Shown here: piece by piece, positions 22,701-36,281 of the stretch
Numbering within the stretch: the stretch's first letter is position 1
Layout: every line of letters begins with the position of its first letter
Translations under genes and position numbers: made by a program
Assembly: GCA_030737835.1 (NCBI GenBank)
Contig: CM060854.1
Location: 19,547,553 to 19,611,552 of the forward strand
Length of the DNA: 64,000 nt
Reading direction: 5' to 3'
Source: Acorus gramineus
Taxonomy: Eukaryota > Streptophyta > Magnoliopsida > Acorales > Acoraceae
Notes under the pieces: model-generated
Told to the model about the DNA's origin: nothing
Database searches by the model: none
Seen by the model: only the letters and a program-made list of their open reading frames with translations

Positions 22701-25700
22701 TGAAACGAGACAGCACCTTCTGAGTTTAAAACCAAATCATCGTATGAACTGGATTGGCTTTGCCGTTGCCCAGCATTTGAATTCCAAGTAGATCTTGACC
22801 TCTTGTGAATGTTTATCTTCAATTGATTTACCTACTGTGCTTTCATTGTTGAAGATAACTCAATGGCGAATATTGGATATTCTTGTGATAACTTGTGATT
22901 GCAGCCTATTACTACCAGAGATAAATGCTAGGAAACATTTACACTTCAACAGACATGTTGTCTGTTTCTGACATACATCAGAACATGACATGCATCAGCA
23001 AATTTCATGTGTGTCCAAAATTTGAAAATAATTTTCTGAACTTTGGACATGCATTGAATGCGGGGTGGACATGGCTAGGACATATGACACTTAATTTAAA
23101 GATTATTGTAAGGTTTATATGATGTTAAATAATAGAGTTTATAGTTGATGCACTGCTATAGTTATTTTTTTTTTTTTTACAAATTTATGGATGCGTGCTC
23201 GCTTTTTTAAGTGATTATAATATAATATATCTATTGTTTATTTATTGCAGTGACTTTGCAATATCCTAGTTTTTAAAGATTTACTTTGTCATCTGTATGA
23301 TGTCCATGTCCATGCTATATAGGATAAAAACGCACCCCTTCGCTGATGTATACTTTCCAATCACCATAATGAAATGCATATCTTGTTCCCTTAGTACTTC
23401 TGGTGCAATTCCCTCTAAACTGTGAGTGGCTCATTTCTTTTCTGCTATGTCCACAGATAATTCATTAATTAAGAGATGGTGCAAAATCTTAAAACTGCAT
23501 CTGGGGTTTATGTGCCTCATATTGACCCATATTGTTTTTCACATGCTAGGAAAGAAGGACAGCTATTGTAGTTTGTGAGCCTAATATCAACCTGTAATGT
23601 TTGCCCATACTTACAGTACATAATCTTGGAAAACTATTTTGCATGCTCCCGCCGAAGATGGTGGAATGATACTTGAACCACAGGATTTATGGTTTCTCAA
23701 AGAATGCCATACAAATCAAGGCCACTCATATAATTCTAAAAAAAAAAACCTGTCTAGCAAACTCCAGCCACTTGTTTTTGTTAGATGTCCTCTTGATTGA
23801 CATGGCTTTCTCCACATGAATTAACAATTTTGTGTATCTTTTAACTGGAGAAATAATATTTAAAATTGTTAGTTCCTTCTTCTTTAGAATTAGTGTACAT
23901 ATTTTCCTCATAACTGTCCATCCTATGCATGGGTAATTGCTAGTGGCTCAAAAGCGATTGAAATTTTGGAAGCTTATGAAGGGACGTTAGAAGATGATTA
24001 TCCTTCAGATAATGAACGTTGTGAACATGGAGAAATGCTACTTTACAAGGTAAGATTTTGCTATATGTTTTTCAATCTTCCAATCAATTGTGTGCATCTT
24101 CGCATCAAATTCACTTGTACTCGAAAGATGCTAGCATGCACGCTTATGTTATCTACTATCAAAAGAGATGGCAGAACTCCTAGGAAGATAGTTACTCTCA
24201 GCTTTTGGAACATGTCAATCTGAGTTACTGACTTGCTGTCAGTCCATCCTTGTTTGGCCCTCAATTATATATCTCAATATTTTATGTGTATGTCGAAGTC
24301 ACTGAATTACACTATTGCATTTTATTTTATTTTTGAAGAAAAGGTAGGAATTTAGCCTCAATTTTATTTCTAAAAGAAAGGGAATGCCCAAAGCATAAAG
24401 GGGTAAATACAAATACTATGAATAAGAGGCCTAAAAGAAAGGGACCGAGGCTAGGTAGAAGATTTCTTTAATGGTGTTAGTCTATTATTTTCCTGTGTAT
24501 AACTCTAATATTGTCATGCAGATTTCTTTAATGGAGGAACATGGGTTTTATGAGCGAGCACTGGACGAGTTGTACAAGAAAGAGGCTAAAATAGTAAGAC
24601 TCTATATGTATGGTGCCGTTGCATATGTAACATAGAAACAGGAGCGCAAACATTTCTGAGATTGGAATATGCCTTGTTTTCCAGGTGGATAAGTTGGCAT
24701 ATAAGGAGCAACAGGTTTCTTTACTAGAAAAGCTTGGTCGCACAGAAGAAGGAGAGAAAGTATACAAGATATTACTTTTTATGAACCCTGACAACTATAG
24801 GTAAGGTGGTCTTTCGCATGAGCACTTATGTCGCAATGAAGCTGGGAGGATGAAACTACAATATTGATCATGTTCCTATGATTGAGCACCTTGTCACCGG
24901 TACAGAATTTGCGAATAATGTGGCAGGGGCAATAATTCTCAATACGGTAAAATTCGGGAAAAAGACGGGAAAAATTCGGAACAATAAAAAATAAAAATAA
25001 AATAGATCAGCAATCTTTAAATGTTTAAGACTTGAAACATAGTACTTTAGGCCAAGTAAATTAATCAAAACATAACATTGACATTTACTAGTTTATAGTT
25101 CAAACTTCAAATGCATCAAAATATCACAAAAAGTCAAAATGCATTTAATACAGGTTTAATACGTGTTTAATATGTGTTTAATACGAGTAATACGCATTTA
25201 ATTGGGTAAAACATGTACTTTTCTTTTAAGGCTCAATCAATACGGGATTAACACCTTTTCTATTTAATGCGCGTTTAATACGCGAATTATTTATTAATTC
25301 AGCATTATCGGTAACAAGGATTGAGCATGACCATGTATGTAGAACAATCAGTTGAATATTCTTTGCTAAGATATTGTAAAATCATTTGATGATCTAGCTG
25401 GGTTTCTTGTTTTTTCTTCTTTCGTACCAGTGATTTTATTTGATTTGGTAAATTTTTTTTTTCCAATAGGTTTCTTTTGTGTGATGGGAGAACCTCTGCT
25501 TCTTTTTGTAATTATCAAATAGTATACCAAACACTTTTCAAGGGTCTGTTGTACCATATTAGTTAAAACATCCCTTGAAATATGCAATACAGCTTGACAA
25601 TTTACTTTTGTTGATCTTCCATCTCTGATCAAGGGATTCTATTTATCACCATAAGTTTTTGGTGGCCCTTTTGTTTCTTCCTTTTAGTTCATTGATATGT

Positions 25701-28700
25701 TTTTCTAAAGAGTAATCTTGAACTTCATATTGTGCAACATGTCTTCAAATTGGACCATTTGAATGCTCCTAATTCTCCTGAACAGTGCTATCAAATAAAT
25801 GCCTACAGAAAATTTAAATTGATATCCATATGGATCTATGCCCAATTCAACTCAGTATTCCAGTTCAGTGGTTGTTCCCATAGATGGCCTGATATCATTC
25901 ATATGTTTTTTTTACGACCTGAAATGCTTTATCATATTAAATGAATCAGTTCGTGTGATGATGGGTAAGAACTTGAAGCCCTCAATCAGTTTTTTTTATA
26001 TATGAAACCAATTAAGATATTCAGGGTTTGACTGAAGGATGTGGATCTTAAATCAACCTTATGCTCCTCCTAGCATATAGTTTGGTGGACTCTAGTATTA
26101 TATTTCCTACTGCACAAGCATGAAGCATCTCATATGAAAAGCTTGTTTACACATGAATTTGTTTCTCCTTCCCATAGTGCACTTGTGTATTTCACTCACT
26201 TGACTATACAATTGGAAATACTAGTGAATTTGACATAAGAATTCTCTTTATATATGGATACGCACTACAGGAAAAATAATGTATTTGTTGCTTAGGTTTT
26301 CCCAGGCACATTCTTGGCTCATATAAAGAGAACAAAAGTTACATTCAACTGCTCTGACTGTTGTATTTTATTTAATATTTGGTAGATTATTGTGTAATTC
26401 AGGTATTATTCGGGTCTGCAAAAATGCCTAGGACTATATTCTGAAAAAAGCCAGTTCACATCCGATGAAGCTGATCGATTATGTGCCCTGTATAAAGAAC
26501 TTAGGGAGCAATACAAGTGGTCATCTGCAGTTCGGGTAAAATAATTGATAAAGTACTTGATTTTCAGTCTGGAATATTTTTCCATACCATAAAAATTTGA
26601 AGTCCAGAATGCTGGCTGACACTTGCTATACTTTCTACCTTTGCTGGGATGGTTTCTGTAGTTATCTACCATATTTTGCTCAGATCCATATTGTCAATTT
26701 TGCTAGGTTAGTTTTTGTTAGTTTTGATAACTTTTTGTGGCATTCGTTTATTATTGAATATTTGAATTTCAGATTATCAAGGCTGTTGATTGTTGATTCT
26801 TTAAAATTAACTTATCACTGTTTTTTTACCAAGTGAATGACCTTGTAGTTTGATGGAAGCCAAATAAAATAAAATTATAAGAGCACACTTCGATGATACT
26901 GCAGGCAGAACTGGAAATCAATATCTTTGTTCCTAATTTCAAGTGTGCGGTGATATATTTTCTCAAGATATTTACTTATATGCCTGTCTTACCATAGTAC
27001 GGATATGCTATCATTTAGCGAGTTATACACATTATTCAACATTTCATGACTTGTCTTTTGTGGTGTGCTTCTCAGCGAATACCACTTGACTTTCTTCAAT
27101 TTGAAAAGTTCCGGGAGGCTGCTGAAAATTATATTAGACCTCTCTTGACCAAGGTAGTTCAAATGTGATATTAATAGTTTTATATACTTTGTATTGACAG
27201 GGTTAATATGACATTTCAGTTTATGTAATACTGCTTTCCTTGTTGACATATCCATGTTGCTTGTCATTTATTTAGTAACTTAAGTTGATTTAAAATTTGA
27301 AAATAAAAGGTTGGCCAAACTAAGATGATATTTGTTTCTTATTTTGTGCATTAGGGGGTTCCTTCGTTGTTCTCTGACCTTTCTCCCTTGTACGATCAGC
27401 CTGGCAAGGTTGGTTGATGATGTTACACTTAATTTGCTTGGAATTTTATTATATATTTCTTGAAATAGATACTTACGTGTTTAGTTGAGTTTCATCATGT
27501 CACTTGTGCAGGCAGATATTCTTGAGAAAGTAATTCTTGATCTTGAAGATTCAATTAGAAGTACTGGTGGATTTCCTGGGAGGTAATCTATAATAACAAG
27601 TATCTGTTTTCTGTTACATTATGTTTTTTTTCTTTCAATGAGTGAATATCATGTAGACTGTCCTGCATCAAAAGAGAATGTTCATGCATACTCTGTGTGC
27701 GCACGCGCGCGTCTCATGTGTTATAATATGGTATTTATTTATTTGTTTATACTAATTAAAATGAATTCATTAAAATTTGTTTATACTAATTAAAATGAAT
27801 TCATTAAAATGACAGGGCACAGAAAGAGCCCCCATCAACACTCTTGTGGACTTTGTTTTTGTTGGCTCAGGTTGACCTGCTGTTTAGATTTGCTTTTCAT
27901 TTGTTTGTGGAGTTTTTATGGGATTTATGATTCAGAATGTCACTAAGGAATTTCATAACATTGCAGCATTATGACAGAAGAGGTCAGTGCGATATTGCTC
28001 TTGCTAAAATTAATGAGGCTATCGAACATACTCCAACTGTAATTGATCTGTACTCTGTGAAGGTATGTTTCCATTCATTCTGTTTTCCTTTCTTGGAAAC
28101 CATATTTGAAGTCACTGATGTGTTTTTCTTGTTAAAAAAGTTTTTTAGTATTTCGCCTTTTTTTTATATAATGCACAGAAGACCTATCTGTGACACAATT
28201 TGTATTTTGATGATGTAAATTTTGGTTATTTTTGTATTCTTACAATAAGTCCTGGTTGGTTTTGTATTCTTACAACTATTTGTTATCTGTGAGTTTAATG
28301 ATGCTCTATGCTATATATATATATGAAAATTCTGGTATGGTAATTAAAATTCATCCAAGGGAAAAACCTTTTTTAGGTTGGAGTCAAAACCAGAAAATGA
28401 TAGTGCTTGATTAACGAGAATTTTAAAGCATGAAGAAAAATAATCTCATGCAAGAGCATAATCACCTTTAGTTCTGACCTTCATGTGATCTTGCCTTGGT
28501 TGGATATTTATATAATGTCCACTTGTCCAGTTTGACTTCCAGATGATTTATTCTTTTTAAGTGACCATTGATAAATTTTCAAAGATTTCATGGCATATTT
28601 GTGGTCCTATCATCTTTCCTTCTACATTTTTCTTTCTTTTTTTGTTAAACAACCTTACTTTCTTGCGTTATATCTATACTTTCCCATTAACCATACTGTG

Positions 28701-31700
28701 GACATGACCTAGTTGCACAGACAAATTCTCCTTCATCAACTGGACCTTGTTCAGGACAACTCTGCGGTTGATTGGTGATGTCAGTTCTATCGGGACTCTA
28801 GATATGGTCCTTAGGAAGATTGATATCAGTTTGACAATCATTGATGAAACATTTCTGAATTATTTGTAAAACATCTTTTTAAGTCGGCCCAGGGTTTTGT
28901 TTATCGTAATGAATTTTTGGACAAAAGCTAGATAAATTAAATTTATGTCTTCAATTAACCATGCCACTAATTTATGCATTTGTATCGGGTAAGAGAAGTA
29001 CTTTTCATTATTAATTCATTCAAATCAGAAAACATATCATCATGGATTTGCTTAAATTTTAGCTTTTCATGTTGCATCTTAATGACACCCTCCTTTATTA
29101 AATAACAGAGCAGAATACTTAAACACGCCGGTGACCTGCCAGCAGCTGCGAATTTGGCAGATGAAGCTAGGTCAATGGATCTGGCAGATCGTTTCTTGAA
29201 CAGTGAATGTGTAAAGCGTATGCTTCAAGCTGACCAAGTAAGTATAATGGCTTCTCATGGGGATCAAGTTCATTCCCTCAATGCTGTTGTTTTTTTAAAG
29301 TGTTTGAAACTATAGAAGTTTAGGCAAAACCGTAGAAGTTTAGGCGAGACTCTTGGAGCACTTGAAATGCTAGATTTGGGCCTCTCAAATTTTGTCTGCA
29401 ACATCATCATCCCAATGCAACTACATATTTATGGTTCAATTGAGCGGTTACAAAGATTTGAGTACGTCTATTTCTATTATTCAATTACTGTGGTCAGTTA
29501 AACTATTTCTTTTCTGCTAGAGGTATCTCACACAAATTCATTATGCCCTTAAACGGTGTATTCCAAATTTTTCATCTGTTATGTCAGTTTTTCCTACTCA
29601 ATTGTTAAATTTAAGTGAGAAAGGTGTGGGATTTAATTCGAATCAAAGTAGATAAATTTCTTTTTCTCACTCTCTCGATCATCAAAGATAGAAAAAAAAA
29701 TGAACTAAGCTTTTTGTTGCTTATTCAAAACATCAGAATTGATGGGAAATGGTTATGGAGAAGCAAACTGAACCACCTTGCATTGAGGCATAGGTTTCCA
29801 ATAGTGCTGGGTATATATGGTGATCAGATGCAAATTTCGTATGGAAGATCTTATGCATGGTTAATTTCCTCTTGTTCAAGTAGTTTTTCAAGACCCTTTT
29901 TATGTGTGAAGCTGGGAAATTTTCCATGATGCTTCCTCATGGCGTCTGGGCTACTTGGCTCACCAGAAATGAAAAGCTATTCCACAGGAAGGCTGCTATG
30001 TAGAGAACTTGGGCCCTGGGCATCTATTGTATGTTTTCTCAGATTGAGCCATTAATTTTCTCAAAGCTGAAAAATGTATCTATAGATATGGAGGAGTTTT
30101 CTTCTGTTGGGGAGGGGCTTGAGGGTCCCCAACCCCCATGTCCCTTTTATTTTTCCCTTCCTCTGTTGTACCCAGTGGAATTGGTGAACTACCTCTCTCT
30201 CCAAAAAAGAAGAAATTATTATTTTTTTATATGGGAAGTTAATTTTTTTTTCCTTTTTGACTTATTATGTGAAGGTGGACCTGGCAGAAAAAACAGTGGT
30301 TTTGTTCACCAAGGAAGGGGACCAGCATAATAACCTGCATGATATGCAATGCATGTGGTGCGATTTCGTACTTAGTGGTTTCTAACTATTGCTAAAGTAA
30401 ATAACTACAATGCTCATCTCTTTTAAAATTATTGCTCATGCAATTTGAGAAGGTATGAACTTGCTTCTGGTGAAAGTTATCTCCGCCAAGGTGATCTAGG
30501 TCGTGCTTTGAAAAATTTCTTGGCGGTTGAAAAGCACTATGCAGATATCACTGAAGATCAGTTTGACTTCCACTCATACTGCTTACGTAAAATGACTCTG
30601 CGAGCATATGTGAGAATGCTGAAATTTCAGGATCATTTGCATGCACATCCATATTTTCATAAAGCTGCAGCTGGAGCTATCAGGTTCTTTTTTTTTTTTT
30701 TTTAGTTTTTAATATTATATCATTTCCCTCCTAATTACTATTATTATATATTTGTCTTATCCACACAGCTTTCCAAATTTTTATTCACCGGTTTGCATAT
30801 TTGATGTTTTCATGTTAACCTGTGAAATCTATTTTGGTTTGATTTTTAATATATCTACAATGCTCAAGTGCAGATGCTACATGAAGCTGTATGATTCTCC
30901 TCCAAAATCCGCAGCTGAAGAAGATGATGAATCATCAAAACTGCTTCCCTCTCAGAAAAAGAAATTGAAACAAAAGCAGAAGAAAGCAGAAGCCCGTGCA
31001 AGAAAGGTCCATTTGGATTTATCTGTTCTTGTTTAACATGTAAAATGGAAAAACAATTCTAATGCCATCTCAAATTGTCTCAGGAAGCCGAAGAGAAAAA
31101 TGAAGAAGAATCCAATACTTCAAATACATCTAAATCTGGCAAGAGGCAACCTAATAGACCAGTTGATTTAGACCCCCACGGGGAGAAATTATTGCAGGTG
31201 TATTTCTAGTTGATTGATGCATTGCCTTGATAAATAGGTTAAGAATATTGCCTCGCAAATATTGGAGTGATCGTCCAATTGTTTGAATAGGCAATGCAAT
31301 TTTGCAGGTTGAAAATCCATTACAGGAAGCTACCAAATATTTGAAGCTCCTTCAGAAGAATTCAGCAGAGTCCATGGAAACACATTTACTTTCTTTTGAG
31401 CTGAACATGAGAAAACAGAAAGTTTTACTTGCTTTTCAGGTAAGCATCCATTTTCTGAAATTTTCATTGAATTTTGAAGTTTGTATTCCTCCGTGCACTG
31501 TTATTACTCCAAACCTGTGTAGTTTGTCTTGAAGAATATTTTCTCTCGATCACTTCTTTTTGTGGTTTGTGATATGCAATGTGATACCGATCTCGTCGTG
31601 ATGGACTTTTGCAACCATTCTTTTGCATTGTTTATTATGGTCAAAATCATTCTCAAGTTAATCATCTTTCTCTACAAACCACTTAAATGTAAAGAGAAGG

Positions 31701-34032
31701 TGGGACACCTCTCTAATACCTCCATTCCATATTCTATTTGTAGTGAAAACTATATTAGAATTTAGATTATAAGTTCATGAAGAATCTCAGGGTGTCAATA
31801 TCTAGCATTTTTATCTTCAATTATGCTTGGAAGGTAGCAAGGTTTATTTATCTGAGAGGCATTAAAGGGATTCACTTCCATTTAGTTGGCCTTATGTTGT
31901 TTTTTTGTTGGTTACTGACCTCTGTTACATTACCTCTTCAAAGGTTGACACAATTCTTGGTACATTATTCTCTGTTCATGCATCTGTGTCGATATTAGCG
32001 GTAGATGTACATGACAATAATATCTATTTCTTTGAATTCTTCTCATACGCTGAATATAACTATTGCCATCTAAAGTGTATTTGAATTTTATTGGAGTTTG
32101 ACTTTTTTCTATTGCTTTTTTGAGGTCGTTTATTCGTGAACTGAAAGGCTGTTTTGACTCAATCATTGCATGCATCCAGGCTTTGAAGCAGCTTCTGAAA
32201 TTGGATCCAGACAATCCAGATTCCCATCGTTGCTTGGTATGACATTTTGAGTAATATGTATTACTTTTTTTCTGTATTTTTATATTGACAAGTGAGCTTT
32301 CATTGCATGTCTCATGTAACATGGGTACACAAGCCACTACATTCTGTCATGCTAAGCATGTCTTTGGTTAGATTTTGGTTTATAAGCTTCGAGTTTGCCT
32401 TTAACTTGTGATAATCTCTTTTGGTTGTAGATAAGATTCTTTCACAAGGTGAGCAGTTTTGGAGGTCCAGTCACTGATTCAGAGAAACTTATTTCTAAAG
32501 TTTTAGAAGTAGAGCGACCAATGCTGAGGTCTTAATGACAAACCTCTTTTTTGGTCTTGCTGATTTACATGGATAATTCTGTCCTTTACGTCTTTTTAAC
32601 TACATTTGTCATTTGCAGTCAATTGCATGAAAAGACATTGGTCGAAGCAAACAGATCTCTCCTTGAGAAACATACAGGTATGTTGTCCAGAGTCTAAAAT
32701 TTTCTTGCACTTAATTGTTGGTCATAACTGTGATTTCTTTTTTTTTTTTGAATGTCAGATTCCCTGATGCATAGAGCAGCAGTAGCAGAAATGCTACATC
32801 TTCTGGAACCCAATAAGAAGATAGAGGCAATTAAGCTGATAGAGGATTCAGCTAATAGAACTGTGGCAAAGTAATAAATTTTCAAATAAATAAACATATA
32901 TTTTATTTGGCAGAACTTGTGATTCTGTCATTAGTCTTTAGAAAAAAATGTTCAAGGGTTTTGAATTTGTGCAGAAATGGAGCCCTAGGACCAGTTCTGG
33001 AATGGAGTCTCAAAGACTGTATCAGTGTTCACAAACTGCTTGAGACAGTGTTGATTGATCTGGATGCTGCCTCTAGTGAGTGCTTTGAGCGATTTCTTGC
33101 ACAGTGTTTCAAGTTTCAGAACCAACCATAATGTTTTTCATTTTTGTTTGTCTTAAATTATATTAGTTTTGGATGGATAGTAGGAATGAAGGATACATGC
33201 CTCAGGGTATAGTTATAAAGGTTTATTTTAAATTATCAGTTTATCTATGCTATTTTTGAGGATTAAACCTCTTCTTCCCTTATCCACCCTCTTAGGGGCT
33301 TAACATTAATTGCTTTTCACATCATTGTCAAAAAAAGGGAAAAAAAATTCTCCTTGGTGCTTTCATCTCTTCTCATCATGTTGATATAATTCAACTATAT
33401 TCTTGTTGTTTCCTTCTTGTAATGACCCATCTGTGTGTTTTCATGATCATCCATGCATGCTTATACCTCACCACTCTTAATTCCTTTTTAAATGCATGTC
33501 ACCCTGAAAACTCATGGAAGATCTCATACCCAAGATACTATGAAATTAGAGGATCCAGGCTCAGTTTTCCTTTTACTTGCATATTTCTAGAGTTGTTCAA
33601 CCATCAAAATTTTCTGGTCAGCCAAATAGATGTTTTCTAACAACTATACTAACCCAAGTTTTATTTAACAGATACATTTGATATGTGTGGACTTATCATC
33701 TGAAAACTTCCTTCAGACTTTGTTTATCAGTTAATTTAATCTATGATTTAGATATTTAGCGCGTTAGTTTTTTTTTTTTTTTGATGAAAGTTAGGCACCC
33801 TACCACAATTTTATTTAAACTGAGGCAAGTGCCATGATTTAGCGCATAAGGTTGTAACTCCGATTTCTTTTTTTCACATGTAGGATGGAAAGTGCGATGT
33901 GCAGAATATTTCCCTTGCTCGAGTTATTTCGAAGGCATCCAAAGCTCTCCACGGAGCATGCTGAATTCGAGTTGTTGGAAAATGGAGGGATCATCCACGC
34001 AGAGACTGAAAACAGAAATGCTCATTCATTGA
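16788..34032 (+). CDS. NAA15: NAA15 (OMA), auxiliary subunit of N-terminal acetyltransferase A
   Basis: Twenty-six exons agree in phase: 16788-16838, 18056-18134, 20205-20287, 20367-20516, 22672-22787, 23944-24049, 24522-24593, 24685-24800, 26403-26535, 27076-27153, 27355-27408, 27512-27582, 27816-27870, 27967-28062, 29109-29237, 30275-30357, 30453-30683, 30874-31006, 31084-31197, 31308-31439, 32180-32236, 32431-32528, 32619-32677, 32759-32870, 32975-33075, 33884-34032. The product is about 885 residues, close to the family's 900. It starts [13 protein letters not shown] and is made of TPR-type helical repeats ([48 protein letters not shown]) with a Lys-rich segment ([16 protein letters not shown]). 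NAA15 anchors catalytic NAA10 to the ribosome, and NatA acetylates nascent N-termini exposed after Met removal. The last exon probably carries a frameshift: this frame ends TEMLIH, while another frame continues to 34070 with [12 protein letters not shown], the usual plant ending. Confidence 0.96.
17115..17164. repeat. Poly(T)-poly(G) tract in NAA15 intron 1
   Basis: Twenty T residues run straight into about 30 bases of almost pure G, with single C and T interruptions. It has the same form as the tract at 3825-3868, but the flanks are unrelated. Confidence 0.9.
19185..19620. other. Unclassified repeat-like insert in NAA15 intron 2
   Basis: This part of intron 2 differs from its AT-rich surroundings. 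It is rich in CATGTG/CACATG words and has similar blocks at both ends: CATGTGCTGCCGCATATGC near 19216 and CATGTGGCCGCACATGCG near 19571, each followed by a TTTTGA block. A second word, TTCGAACGG/TTCAAACAG with GGTTRATAGG, recurs inside. I see no coding potential and no clear target duplication. A transposon remnant is the likeliest reading. Confidence 0.4.
20666..21939 (-). mobile_element. 5'-truncated LINE in NAA15 intron 4, antisense
   Basis: The insert reads on the minus strand. Its A-tail appears as a T-run from 20666, and it is flanked by a 15-bp duplication (CTATTTCCATATCTT at 20651-20665 and 21940-21954). Minus-strand coding from 21924 to 21112 shows the end of an L1 ORF2 ([18 protein letters not shown], later [17 protein letters not shown] and a CSLCDGAG zinc cluster). 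It continues in another frame to 20894 with [12 protein letters not shown]. The reverse transcriptase core is absent, as expected from 5' truncation at insertion. The intact target duplication indicates a fairly young insertion. It lies inside an intron and does not touch NAA15 splice sites. Confidence 0.93.
22213..22240. repeat. (CA)14 microsatellite in NAA15 intron 4
   Basis: A perfect run of about 14 CA units. It lies in the intron between the exons at 20367-20516 and 22672-22787. Confidence 0.95.
25140..25300. repeat. Degenerate TTTAATACG repeats in NAA15 intron 8
   Basis: About eight imperfect copies of a word like TTTAATACGYG follow each other over some 150 bp, spaced irregularly. The surrounding stretch from 24925 to 25320 has related words (AATACGG, ATTCGGG) and may be one old insert. 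No coding potential was seen. Confidence 0.6.
29900..30235 (+). mobile_element. LINE 3'-end fragment in NAA15 intron 15
   Basis: The plus strand encodes [19 protein letters not shown] near 29940-29995, the WxxWLxRNxxxF signature at the end of plant L1 ORF2 proteins. A GT-rich 3' region and an A-rich end near 30208-30215 follow. Stops interrupt the frame. The 5' limit is uncertain and the fragment may start near 29740. It ends about 40 bp before the exon at 30275. Confidence 0.7.
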
Positions 34033-34631
34033 ATGGAAAACTAGCTTCGTTCAAGCACTTAGCCGTCTAATCTGTTCAACATTCTTTAGAGGATGACAGA
34101 AATATCTGACAGCATACACATAGTGCCCAGTCACAGAAAAATAATGAAAGACAGCTTTGTTGAGCTTCACAAAGAATTCGGGCTAAGCGAAGTGGAGAGA
34201 CTGCTGTTAATTTTGGACTGCTTCTGATTCAAATTCGATGTGTATAATTTAGATTGCTGTTGCAAAATGCAACTTCAAAGCTTCCACTCCCCCAATTTGT
34301 TTTTCCCCCTCTTTTAGTCAGTACACTTAAAAATTGTGACATTCCAAAGGTTGGATGATGTGCATCTTTTTGGAGGAAAAAAAACCATGTATGTTCTTGG
34401 AGTGGATATGTAGGTGTTTTAAATTATGCCTTCCCATGTATTAAACTTAATTTTTGTAAGGAAACCAGTAATGAAAAATTTTGGTATTGAATTCGGTTTG
34501 CAGTTTCTATATTCTTTCCTATTTCATGTGGCTAAAAATGTCATGATTTTGACATGATGTTTAGTGGTCCATTATTGGCCCTCTATCTGAGGATTTGCTT
34601 CTGAAGAGTTGGTTACTGCACATACATAGAG
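34033..34631 (+). other. NAA15 3' flank, no gene seen
   Basis: This stretch contains the likely 3' untranslated region of NAA15, including the alternative-frame end at 34070. AT-rich sequence with several AATAAA-like words (AATAATGAAAG near 34140, TAATGAAAAA near 34470) follows. No other coding segment was recognised. Confidence 0.6.
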
Positions 34632-36281
34632 GGGTGTTTGGTTACACTTATATTCAGGGCTTATTTGGCTTAAAGCTGAATTTCTGTGTTAAGCTTGTTT
34701 GGTTGGACATCCTATAAGCACTGATTTAAAACCTGTTTCAGCCCTTTTAAGCAAAAAAATTTCAGCTTTCAATACCCCACTTATAAATCAGCTAACGCAT
34801 TCAGTGGTTCGGACCGACCTGTGAAAAGATGCAAATACCCTTGGAAATTTCGAAAATTACATGTGGTATTTAAACCGACTTCTCTGAAGAGGCCCTCTCT
34901 CTCCTCCATTTTTGTTCGCCGAAAACCCCTCTTTCAGAGGTTTGTGAGAGACGAAAACCGAGTGGGTGAAAGAAACAGATCGAGCAGATGATGATTTTGT
35001 GTGTCGGAGTGCCAATAACAGCAAGATAAACCTTCGATCAAAGATATGCTTCGAGAAAATCAGGTTGTTTGTTGACTGATCCTCAGTCCGATCTGCCCAT
35101 TCCTCACGAAACGCTCGGATACACACCGATCTTCATTGCACCGTCACCGGCGAACCTTCCGACTCTCCGATCTGCATCATAACCTCTTTGGATCTCCTCT
35201 TGTCCAACGATCTAGGTAAAACCGACCAGATCTCCTCCGTTCATGTTTATGTGCTTCAGATCTATTGATCTTAAACTGTCTAGGGTTTCATGGAGATGAA
35301 TCTATATGGAGTGTCGGCTGGAATGTGTGATTTTTTCCTGTATTGTGTTGATCAATGTGTTTGATTGATAGCTTTGTTATGTGCAATACTTGATTTGTTA
35401 TGTGCAATAGCTTTGATTTTAGGGTCGGATTGTCTAAACATTATATGATTTTGTTGATTTGTGATGCTCTGATTTGTGTGGATTTTTCAATGTTTCCATG
35501 CATATTTGGTTGAACAATTGATTTTTGTTTAAAAAAATACGACATTGTTTGAAAAATATGTGAAGAAGTTGATCGATCTCTTGCATCCTCTCATTTGTTT
35601 ATACGACTCCTTCTCAAAATGGTCATACCTTTTCCCATTCCTACATTAATGAAAAAATCCCACATATCCATGAATGTAATTGTTTGTGCTATTAGGACCT
35701 GTAATTGCACACACAATGAGGATTTCATATATGATATCATTTAAGCTTAAAAAAATTGTGTATTGCATGTCACCTCTGATATCATTTAACCACAGTTCCC
35801 GTGGGGATGACTCTATTGGTTTTTCTTTATAAAAATATGATATTGTTTATTGATCTTTGAAGAAGTTGCTCATCATTAGGAATTCCAGTACAGTATGCAA
35901 AGGTTTGTTCAAAATCTATATTCCTCCCCTTGTTTATAAAGATCCTATACAACTCAATCTTTAGTATTTATGTATATTGTATGCTTTAATAGGATTATTA
36001 AATGCTTAGATAGCAAAAAATTAGAGGGATAATTGAGTTTTTGGAAAGGACCAGATACAAAATGACTGGCTCATCTGCACAACTTGAACAAGCCCATCTT
36101 TAACTGGGAAATCAAGTAGAATGCTTAGTTAACCTGGAAAGAGATCTATAACCAGTGGCATTATGAGTAACTCTGTTTTTTTAAGCACTCTTCAATCACC
36201 TTTTCTTGATGGATTTCAGATTATCCTTTTGCTTCTGTCACGTCTTGGCAACCTGCTCATCACTTTCTCTAAATGCTGCAG

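Noticed and set aside
30031..30330. 99-codon frame running into a NAA15 exon
   Set aside because: It is a LINE 3' fragment followed by chance readthrough. The NAA15 exon at 30275-30357 uses another frame.
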